A stretch of 64,000 nt of DNA from positions 18,483-82,482 of the forward strand of contig JAJEGH010000044.1 of assembly GCA_022819985.1 (NCBI GenBank). Reading direction: 5' to 3'. The notes beneath the pieces are model-generated. The model was given only the letters and a program-made list of their open reading frames with translations, made no database searches and had not been told where the DNA came from. The DNA comes from Alphaproteobacteria bacterium. GTDB taxonomy: Bacteria; Pseudomonadota; Alphaproteobacteria; Bin65. Positions within the stretch are counted from its first letter, which is position 1, and every line of letters starts with the position of its first letter. Positions 57,673-64,000 of the stretch are shown piece after piece. The position numbers were made by a program, and so were the translations under genes.

Positions 57673-57706
57673 GCGCTGCGGCAGCGGCGTCGGGCCGCCG
57701 CAGCGC
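57673..57706. terminator. GC-rich stem-loop after the hydrolase gene
   Basis: GCGCTGCGGC (57673-57682) pairs perfectly with GCCGCAGCGC (57697-57706) across a 14-base spacer. There is no U-run. It could end the uvrD-hydrolase transcript with the help of Rho, or stabilise its 3' end. Confidence 0.5.
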
Positions 57707-57752
57707 ATATGGGCGATTGCGCCGGCTGCGGGCTTCGTCCAATTTGGGCCGC

Positions 57753-59453
57753 ATGATCAAGACGGCACTCCTCCTGCTGGCACTTCTTTGTGTGGCTGCG
57801 GCGCCCGCGCAGTCCCAGGAGAAGCCCCAGACGAAACGGCGCGACGGGCTGACCATCGGCATCACCCAGTTCCCGTCGACCTTCAACCCGATGATCGATT
57901 CGATGCTGGCCAAGAGCTACATCCTGGCCATGGTGCGGCGGCCGTTCGTCACCTTCGACCGGGAATGGAAGCTGGTCTGCCTGCTGTGCGAGACCCTGCC
58001 GACGGTCGAGAACGGCGGCGCGAAGGTCGTCACTTTCGACAAGGGCGAACTGAAGGGAAAGAAGGGCCTGCGCATTACCTGGCGCATCCGCAAGGGCGCG
58101 ACATGGGGCGACGGCCGCCCGGTCGGCGTGGACGACGTGGTCTTCGCCTGGAAGGTCGGCCGCCATCCGCAGAGCGGCGTCGCCGGGCGCGAGCCGTTCC
58201 TGCGCACCGTCGCCATCGAGCGGATCGACGAGCGGACCTTCGTGCAGGTCCTCGACAAGCTGCGCTACGACTATAACCAGCTCGTCCCCGACCCGATGCC
58301 CGCCCATCTCGAAGCCGGGGCGTTCGGCGACCCGAAGGAATACCGCCGGCGCACGGCCTACGACCGCGACCCGGCCAATCCCGGCCTCTACTACGGCCCC
58401 TACCGGATCGTCCGGATCGTCTCCGGCTCCCATGTCGAACTGGTCCCGAACAAGACCTGGTGGGGCAGGAAGCCGTCGTTCAAGCGGATCGTCGTGCGCG
58501 TCATCGGCAACACGGCCGCGCTGGAAGCCAACCTGCGCGCCGGCGGCATCGACTATGCGGCCGGCGAACTCGGCCTGTCGCTGGACCAGGCGACCGGGCT
58601 GCGCCGCCGGGCGAAGGACCGCTACGATTTCGTCTTCAAGGCCGGGCTGATCTACGAGCATATCGACTTCAACCTCGACAACCCGATCCTGAAGGACCGC
58701 CGGGTCCGCCGGGCGCTGGCCTACGGCATGGACCGGGCACTGATGAGCAAGCAGCTCTTCGGCGGCCTGCAGCCGGTCGCGCATACGAATATCAGCCCGC
58801 TCGACCGGGTGGCGTCGAAGGAGGTGACGACCTACCCGTTCGATCCGAAGAAGGCGGCGGCGCTGCTCGACGCGGCCGGCTGGAAGCGGCGCGGCGACGG
58901 CTGGCGCTACAATGCGAAGGGCGAGCGGCTGAGCCTGTCGCTGATGACGACGGCGGGCAACCGGGCGCGCGAGCAGGTCATGGAAATCCTCCAGGCCTAC
59001 TGGCGGCGCATCGGCATCGACATCCGGCTCAAGACCCAGCCGGCGCGGGTCTATTTCGGCCGCACCGTGACCCGGCGCCGGTTCCCGGCCATGGCGATGT
59101 ACGCCTGGATCTCGGCCCCGGAATCGAACCCGCGCGGCACGCTGCATTCGTCGGAAATCCCGACGGCGGACAACAACTGGTCCGGCCAGAACTTTCCCGG
59201 CTTCCGCAACGCCGAGATGGACCGGCTGATCGAGAAGCTGGAAGTGACGCTCAAGCTCAAGGACCGCGTGCCGATCTGGAAGCGCATCCAGCAGATCTAT
59301 GCCGGGGAACTGCCGGTCCTGCCGCTCTACTTCCGCGCCAACCCCTATGTCTTCCCCCGCTGGCTGAAGGGCATCCGGCCGACCGGGCACCAGTTTTCGA
59401 CCACCCTGTGGGTCGAGGACTGGCACGCCGGAGCTGACGCGAAACGGCAATGA
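57753..59453 (+). CDS. ABC importer solute-binding protein, family 5 (second system)
   Basis: A 566-residue periplasmic binding protein. The signal peptide is IKTALLLLALLCVAAAPAQSQ. It then reads GLTIGITQFPSTFNPMIDS and later ITWRIRKGATWGDGRPVGVDDVVFAWK, the family-5 start and loop. It probably binds peptides or similar compounds. The ATG at 57753 gives a proper signal peptide; an alternative lies 12 codons earlier. ATGA overlap joins it to the DppB-type permease. Confidence 0.9.
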   Translation: MIKTALLLLALLCVAAAPAQSQEKPQTKRRDGLTIGITQFPSTFNPMIDSMLAKSYILAMVRRPFVTFDREWKLVCLLCETLPTVENGGAKVVTFDKGELKGKKGLRITWRIRKGATWGDGRPVGVDDVVFAWKVGRHPQSGVAGREPFLRTVAIERIDERTFVQVLDKLRYDYNQLVPDPMPAHLEAGAFGDPKEYRRRTAYDRDPANPGLYYGPYRIVRIVSGSHVELVPNKTWWGRKPSFKRIVVRVIGNTAALEANLRAGGIDYAAGELGLSLDQATGLRRRAKDRYDFVFKAGLIYEHIDFNLDNPILKDRRVRRALAYGMDRALMSKQLFGGLQPVAHTNISPLDRVASKEVTTYPFDPKKAAALLDAAGWKRRGDGWRYNAKGERLSLSLMTTAGNRAREQVMEILQAYWRRIGIDIRLKTQPARVYFGRTVTRRRFPAMAMYAWISAPESNPRGTLHSSEIPTADNNWSGQNFPGFRNAEMDRLIEKLEVTLKLKDRVPIWKRIQQIYAGELPVLPLYFRANPYVFPRWLKGIRPTGHQFSTTLWVEDWHAGADAKRQ

Positions 59454-60403
59454 GCGCTTTCCTGATCCGCCGGCTGGTGCAGTCGCTGGCGGTGATCGCG
59501 ATCATGTCCTTCCTGGTCTACGCCCTGATCGGGCTGATGCCGGGCGACCCGATCGACATCATGATCTCGTCCGATCCGAAGCTGACGCCGGCCGACGCCG
59601 CCCGCCTGCGCGCGCTCTACGGCCTCGACCTGCCGATCGGCGAGCGCTACTGGAACTGGCTGACCGCGGCGCTGGGCGGCGACCTCGGCTTTTCGCGCAG
59701 CCACAACCGGCCGGTGCTGGAGGTCATGGGGCCGCACCTGCTGCGCACCCTGCTGCTGATGGGCCTCAGCTTCGTCATCTCGGTCGCCATCGCGATCCCG
59801 CTCGGCGTCTGGGCGGCGGCGCGGCCCTATTCGCTGCGCGACTATGCGGTCAACCTGTTCAGCTTCGCCGGCCGTTCGGCGCCGCCCTTCTGGCTGGCGC
59901 TGATCCTGATCTTCGTCTTCGCGGTCTGGCTCGGCTGGCTGCCGGCCGGCGGGCTGGAGACCATCGGCAAGGGCGGCTTCTGGGACCGGCTGCACTATCT
60001 CGTCCTGCCGGTCCTGGCGCTCACCCTGCTCAACGTCGCCGGCTTCGCCCGTTTCGTCCGCGCGGAAACCATCGCCGTCATGCGCCAGGACTTCATCCGC
60101 ACCGCGCGCGCCAAGGGCCTGACCGAACGCAGCGTCCTGCTCGGCCACGCCCTGCGCAACGCCATGATCCCGATCGTCACCATCGTCGCGCTGGATTTCG
60201 GCACCCTGTTCTCCGGCGCGCTGATTACCGAGACGGTGTTCGCCTATCCCGGCATGGGCAAGATGATCTTCGATTCGATCCTCGCCAACGATTTCAACCT
60301 CGCCCTGGTCGGCCTGCTGTTCGCCACCTTCGTGACGCTGGCGGCCAATCTCGGCGCCGATATCGCCTACGCCGTGCTCGACCCGCGGATCGCCCTGCAA
60401 TGA
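59450..60403 (+). CDS. ABC importer permease, DppB type (second system)
   Basis: A 317-residue permease with about six membrane segments. The N-terminal VIAIMSFLVYALIGLMPGDP and YGLDLPIGERYWNWLTAALGGDLGFS are typical, and the EAA loop reads QDFIRTARAKGLTERSVLL. It works with the binding protein before it and the DppC-type permease after an R3 repeat. Confidence 0.92.
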   Translation: MSAFLIRRLVQSLAVIAIMSFLVYALIGLMPGDPIDIMISSDPKLTPADAARLRALYGLDLPIGERYWNWLTAALGGDLGFSRSHNRPVLEVMGPHLLRTLLLMGLSFVISVAIAIPLGVWAAARPYSLRDYAVNLFSFAGRSAPPFWLALILIFVFAVWLGWLPAGGLETIGKGGFWDRLHYLVLPVLALTLLNVAGFARFVRAETIAVMRQDFIRTARAKGLTERSVLLGHALRNAMIPIVTIVALDFGTLFSGALITETVFAYPGMGKMIFDSILANDFNLALVGLLFATFVTLAANLGADIAYAVLDPRIALQ

Positions 60404-60410
60404 GGATTCC

Positions 60411-60600
60411 TCTGCGAAATAACCGCGAAGCGGTTTCGACAGACAAGGAAACGGTCCCCCCTCCCCTTGGGGGAGGGGGTCAGGGGGAGGGGTATGCGGC
60501 GGCAGTAGCCTTGCCGGAAACGGCCTCGTTGCAACGCCAAACGACCCCTCCCCTTGCCCCTCCCCCAAGGGGAGGGGGATTCGATCGGTGCTCTTTTCGC
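60411..60600. repeat. Intergenic element R3, copy 2, inside the ABC operon
   Basis: It starts CTGCGAAATAACCG and includes CCCCCCTCCCCTTGGGGGAGGGGG (60455-60478), then an inverted run CCCCTCCCCCAAGGGGAGGGGG and the tail TCTTTTCGCAAA. The order matches the copy at 14338-14460. It sits in a 262-bp gap between two permease genes that normally overlap. Confidence 0.75.
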
Positions 60601-60665
60601 AAAGGAAGCGGTGAGGACGGGCAACGGGTATGCGGGCCTGAGAAGCCGGGCATGGGAGGCCGGCC

Positions 60666-61607
60666 GTGAGCGCGGCCGTCCTGAGCCCGGCGGCGGGGGC
60701 CGCCGCCGGCCGGCGCGACATGCGGCGCCGCCGGCTGCGCCGCTTCCTGCGCCACCGGCTGGCCGTGGCGTCGGCGGTCGTCCTGGCGCTGCTGATCCTG
60801 GCCGCCGCCTTCGCCCCGGCGGTCGAGCGGCTGCTCGGCACCGACATCCGCAACGTCGACCTGACCGCGCTGCTCCAGGGGCCGAGCCTCGCCCATCCGC
60901 TGGGCACCGACGAACTCGGCCGCGACCTGCTGGTGCGCCTGCTCTACGGCGGGCGGATCTCGCTGCTCGTCGGCCTGTCGGCGGCGGTGTTCTCGGCCCT
61001 GATCGGCGCCGTCGTCGGCATTCTGGCGGGCTATTTCGGCGGCCGGCTGGACGACCTGCTGATGCGCCTCACCGACGGCGTCATCGCCCTGCCGATCCTG
61101 CCGCTGCTGATCGTCCTCGCCGCGGTCGACCTGACCAAGCTCGGCCTGCCCGCCTCGGTCGCCAACGCGAGCGATATCAGCCTCTACCGCATCATCGTCA
61201 TCACGGCGCTGTTCGGCTGGACCGGCGTCGCCCGGCTGGTCCGCGGCGCGACCCTGTCGCTCAAGGAGCGGGAGTTCGTGCGCGCCGCCATCGCCATGGG
61301 CGCCAGCCCGTGGCGGGTTATGCGCGTCCATATCCTGCCCAACGCCATCTCGCCCATCGTGGTGGCGACGACGCTGTCGGTCGGCGGCATCATCCTGTTC
61401 GAATCGGTCCTGAGCTTCCTCGGCCTCGGCATCCAGCCGCCGATCCCGAGCTGGGGCAACATGCTGACCGGCGCCCAGGAGCAGATGACCAACGCGCCGC
61501 TGCTGATGATCTGGCCCGGCCTGATGATCTTCGTCACCGTGATCGCCTTCAACTTCCTCGGCGACGGCCTGCAGGACGCCCTCGACCCGCGGGCGCTCGG
61601 CGACTGA
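60666..61607 (+). CDS. ABC importer permease, DppC type (second system)
   Basis: A 313-residue permease starting at a GTG. The first segment is LAVASAVVLALLILAAAF, LGTDELGRDLLVRLLYGGRISLLVG is the conserved motif, and the EAA loop reads FVRAAIAMGASPWRVMRVHI. It is the last transport gene of the second system; no ATPase genes follow. Confidence 0.92.
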   Translation: MSAAVLSPAAGAAAGRRDMRRRRLRRFLRHRLAVASAVVLALLILAAAFAPAVERLLGTDIRNVDLTALLQGPSLAHPLGTDELGRDLLVRLLYGGRISLLVGLSAAVFSALIGAVVGILAGYFGGRLDDLLMRLTDGVIALPILPLLIVLAAVDLTKLGLPASVANASDISLYRIIVITALFGWTGVARLVRGATLSLKEREFVRAAIAMGASPWRVMRVHILPNAISPIVVATTLSVGGIILFESVLSFLGLGIQPPIPSWGNMLTGAQEQMTNAPLLMIWPGLMIFVTVIAFNFLGDGLQDALDPRALGD

Positions 61608-61615
61608 CGGCGGCG

Positions 61616-63391
61616 ATGGCAAGGGCCAGGGCCAATCTGGGGAAGCTGCTGGCGCAGGCCCGGCAGGCGCTGGTGCGGGGCGAGACGGACTATGCGCTGA
61701 TCCTGCTGGGCGAGGCGCACGAGGCCGCGCCGAAGGATGCCGGCGCGGCCTGCCTGTTCGCCGGCGTCCTGCTCGAAGCGGCGGAGCCGATGACGGCGAT
61801 CGAAGTGCTGGCGGCGCATCTGGCCGCCAACCCGCGCTCGGCCGAAGCCGCGCGCACGCTGTCGGGTATTTTCGCCGCCGTCACGCCGGTGAGTTTTGCG
61901 ACCGTCAGCGCGGCCGGGCTGGCGGCGGCGCTGCGGCTGGATCGGGTGGCCGCCGACCCGCTGGGCCGGGCGGCCGGCCTGCTGCTGGCCGGGCGCGGCG
62001 AACGGGCGGCCTTTGCCCCCGGCACCGACGAGGCGGCCCTGCTCATCGCCCTGCTCGACGCCGCGCCGGTCCGCGAACCGGCATTGGAAAGCTGGCTGGT
62101 TGCGCGCCGGCGCGCGGCGCTCGACGGCCTGTCGGGTTCTTCCGGCCCCTCCGCGCCGGGGGACGAAACGCTGCTCGCCGCGATGGCCCGGCAGGTCTGG
62201 CTCAACGAAGCGGTCTGGCCGGCCGGCGAGGCCGAACGCGCCGCTGTCGGCCGGCTCGACCTCGCGGACCCGGCGGCGCGCGGCGTCGCGGCGCTCTATC
62301 TGCCGCCGGACGCCTGGTGCCCGGCGTCGGACGCCGATGCGCCCCGCCGCCTTGCGGGCCTGGCCGCCGACATAAACCGCGAACGGCGCGCCATGGCGCG
62401 GGCGGAAGCGGCGCTCGGCCCGCCAAGCGGCCCGATAACCGGCCCGGCAACCGGCATAACGGACCCGACGGGCGCTGCCGTGGCGGCGCAGTACGAGGCC
62501 AATCCCTATCCGCGCTGGGGCTGGATGCAGGCGCCGCCCGCCGGGGCCGGCCGGCGGCGTCTCGCGCGCATCGCCGGCAGGTCCGCGGCGGCGCCGGCGG
62601 GGCCGCCCGGCGGCGGCTGGGCGAAAGGGCCGCTGCGCATCGTCGTCGCCGGCTGCGGCACCGGGCAGGCGGCGGTCCAGGCCGCGCTCGCCTACGCGCC
62701 GGATGCCCGGCTGCTCGCCTTCGATTTCAGCCGCGCCAGCCTGCGCTACGCCGCCATGAAGGCGCGCCAGCACGGGCTCGGCGCCATCCGCTTCCGTCAG
62801 GCGGACATCCTCGACCTGCCGCCCTTCGAGCCGCCCTTCGATGGGCCGGCCGATCTCATCGAATGCGTCGGCGTCCTGCATCACATGGCCGACCCGTTCG
62901 CCGGCTGGCGCATCCTGCTGGAGCGGCTGCGGCCCGGCGGGCTGATGTATGTCGGCCTCTACAGCGCGACCGCCCGGCGCGGCCTGACCGCCCTGCGCGA
63001 ACGGCTGGCCGCCGAGGGCGTCGACCGGACCGACCCGGACGCGATCCGCGCCGTCCGCGCCCGGATCCTCGCCGATCCGCAGGACGATTTCGAGCGCTCG
63101 CTGGCGGAGTCGGCGGATTTCTACACGCTCAGCGAGGTGCGCGACCTGCTGTTCCATGCCCATGAGCGGCCGCTGACCCTGGAGGCCATCGGCGCCTTCC
63201 TGGCGGAGGAGGGGCTGGAGTTGCTCGAAATGGACGTGCGCCCCCACATCGCCGACGCCTTCGCCGACACCATCTCCGGCGGGCAGGGCGAAGACGCCGC
63301 GCGCGACCTGGAGGCCTGGGCGGCCTTCGAGCGCGACAATCCCGACACCTTCGACGGCATGTACCTGTTCTGGATCGGCAAACCCGGTTAG
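61616..63391 (+). CDS. TPR-like plus SAM-dependent methyltransferase
   Basis: A 591-residue protein. The N-terminal 250 residues are helical and TPR-like (ALVRGETDYALILLGEAHEAAPK). A conserved QYEANPYPRW motif (292-301) precedes the methyltransferase domain, whose SAM motif I is VVAGCGTGQ (343-351), followed by LLAFDFSRASLRYA and VGVLHHMADP. This combination is seen in methyltransferases that modify unknown small molecules or glycans. It starts 8 bp after the permease stop, so it is likely co-transcribed. The frame is open upstream, but the ATG at 61616 is the first after the permease stop. Confidence 0.8.
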   Translation: MARARANLGKLLAQARQALVRGETDYALILLGEAHEAAPKDAGAACLFAGVLLEAAEPMTAIEVLAAHLAANPRSAEAARTLSGIFAAVTPVSFATVSAAGLAAALRLDRVAADPLGRAAGLLLAGRGERAAFAPGTDEAALLIALLDAAPVREPALESWLVARRRAALDGLSGSSGPSAPGDETLLAAMARQVWLNEAVWPAGEAERAAVGRLDLADPAARGVAALYLPPDAWCPASDADAPRRLAGLAADINRERRAMARAEAALGPPSGPITGPATGITDPTGAAVAAQYEANPYPRWGWMQAPPAGAGRRRLARIAGRSAAAPAGPPGGGWAKGPLRIVVAGCGTGQAAVQAALAYAPDARLLAFDFSRASLRYAAMKARQHGLGAIRFRQADILDLPPFEPPFDGPADLIECVGVLHHMADPFAGWRILLERLRPGGLMYVGLYSATARRGLTALRERLAAEGVDRTDPDAIRAVRARILADPQDDFERSLAESADFYTLSEVRDLLFHAHERPLTLEAIGAFLAEEGLELLEMDVRPHIADAFADTISGGQGEDAARDLEAWAAFERDNPDTFDGMYLFWIGKPG

Positions 63392-63677
63392 CCGGGCTTC
63401 CCCGCCCCGGCCCGTTCCGGCCGCACCCCCTCCCGTCATTTCGACCGAAACGCACCCCCCGCCCGTCATTTCGACCGGAGCGGCCCGGATCGAATCCGGG
63501 GCGCGCAGCGGAGAAATCCGACCGGCGACGGAGGCCGGCCGAACGCCGGAGCCTGCGGCGTCGACGGCACGCCCACCGGATTTCTCCACTACACCCCGGC
63601 TTGCGCCGGGGCTCCGGTCGAAATTGCCTGCCCTGAGCGTAGCCGAAGGGACGGGAAGGAGGAGGCGAAGTTGGATA

Positions 63678-63717
63678 TGTCGCGCTCTGTCAGGAATTGT
63701 CAGGATTCGTCATAGCG
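63678..63717. repeat. Decamer array B1: four units at 10-bp spacing
   Basis: The units are TGTCGCGCTC, TGTCAGGAAT, TGTCAGGATT and CGTCATAGCG, end to end. It is equivalent in place to array A1. Confidence 0.8.
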
Positions 63718-63863
63718 CTTCGGGCTCGCACCGAACGCAACACCGTGTCGCCCCGGACCCCGATCCGGGGCCCAGAGTCGACCCCAACAGTCTTCGCGCT
63801 TGGCTCTGGACCCCGGATTTCCGCTGCGCTCCATCCGGGGTGACAGGGTAGGGGTGTTGGATC

Positions 63864-63893
63864 CGTCAGGAATTGTCACGGTCCGTCACGGTC
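63864..63893. repeat. Decamer array B2: three units at 10-bp spacing
   Basis: The units are CGTCAGGAAT, TGTCACGGTC and CGTCACGGTC. It is shorter than A2 but in the same position, 146 bp after B1. Confidence 0.75.
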
Positions 63894-64000
63894 CGGTCCT
63901 CTCCGCGGCAGGGGCGCAGGAGCTCGAAGTCCCGGAGATGCTCTCCGGCGATCCGGATCTCCAGCAGCGGCCGGGTCCGGGCGTGGGTCTTCAGGAAGTC
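63866..64000 (-). CDS. Possible C-terminus of an unknown protein (runs off the right edge)
   Basis: Reading inwards from the right edge on the minus strand, one frame stays open for 44 codons, ending in a TGA at the decamer array. It includes HARTRPLLEIRIAGEHLRDF, which looks like ordinary protein sequence. No family is recognised. The last dozen residues come from the repeat, so either the gene ends in it or the frame is chance. Confidence 0.35.
   Translation of the reverse strand, partial: DFLKTHARTRPLLEIRIAGEHLRDFELLRPCRGEDRTVTDRDNS

Larger units (their letters stand above)
63421..63903. repeat. Compound intergenic repeat R1, long copy B
   Basis: The same order as copy A: a doubled left arm (CGTCATTTCGACCG at 63434 and 63464, 30 bp apart), GGAGAAATCCG (63510-63520) against CGGATTTCTCC (63577-63587), the right arm GCTCCGGTCGAAAT (63611-63624), a decamer array, the block GCGCTTCGGGCTCGCACCGA, and a second decamer array. 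Between the arrays the hairpin of copy A is replaced by other inverted pairs such as CCCCGATCCGGGG. The region has no convincing gene apart from a partial frame entering from the right. Confidence 0.85.

Noticed and set aside
61184..63589. An 801-codon minus-strand frame opposite the permease and methyltransferase genes
   Set aside because: It is a shadow frame; the plus-strand genes carry permease loops and a SAM motif, and the minus product is an Arg/Gly-rich sequence without motifs.

Overview
The window is GC-rich DNA, densely packed with genes, from what looks like an alphaproteobacterium. The grounds are the gene order obgE-proB-proA-nadD-rsfS-rlmH, a Zur/ZnuA zinc locus, rpmB next to a DUF3108 gene, a direct-repeat SOS box of the alphaproteobacterial GTTC-N7-GTTC type, TAXI-TRAP and dipeptide-type ABC importers, and GC-rich coding sequence with ATGA start/stop overlaps. 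No rRNA, tRNA, CRISPR array or transposase gene was found. No search was run, so family assignments rest on motifs read from the translations.

Layout. 1-11071: a catabolic island with two divergent arms. The minus arm holds a gamma-resorcylate-decarboxylase-like amidohydrolase, an agmatinase-like ureohydrolase, a TAXI-TRAP importer, an FAD aromatic monooxygenase, an alpha/beta hydrolase and a cupin dioxygenase. The plus arm holds a second decarboxylase-like paralogue and an acyl-CoA dehydrogenase. 11072-11971: 900 bp without a gene, holding an orphan SOS-type box, a palindrome and a large compound repeat. 11972-15908: Nudix hydrolase, trypsin-like protease, DUF350 and DUF2834 membrane proteins, dihydrolipoyl dehydrogenase. 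15965-19203: zinc locus (zur, a His/Glu-rich porin, znuA). 19440-26609: the obgE-to-rlmH housekeeping operon, broken by a higBA module and by a cargo block of one unknown gene plus a decayed antitoxin/PIN module. 26768-31738: PhyH oxygenase, methylmalonate-semialdehyde dehydrogenase, mazEF, and a YtcJ-type amidohydrolase. 31910-38816: a complete five-gene dipeptide-type ABC importer and an MFS exporter. 38830-46338: DUF6064 protein, aldo/keto reductase, FAD/NAD(P) protein, acyl-CoA dehydrogenase, dienelactone hydrolase, phytase-like protein, a coiled-coil protein and rpmB. 46587-50154: DUF3108 protein, and an SDR with a Rieske ring-hydroxylating dioxygenase (beta and alpha subunits). 50282-54105: three toxin-antitoxin modules around an MFS transporter. 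54191-63391: uvrD, a secreted hydrolase, a second peptide-type importer without ATPases, and a TPR-methyltransferase. 63421-63903: a second copy of the compound repeat.

How the genes fit together. The metabolic genes suggest a heterotroph that imports small organic acids or peptides and degrades aromatic and acyl-CoA compounds. Six toxin-antitoxin modules (one decayed) lie in 64 kb. The least explained features are in non-coding DNA: a compound repeat present as two long copies and one short copy, whose long copies carry paired arrays of TGTCA-type units at exactly 10-bp spacing; two other families of palindromic intergenic elements; and an orphan SOS-type box overlapping a TATAAT sequence with no gene behind it.
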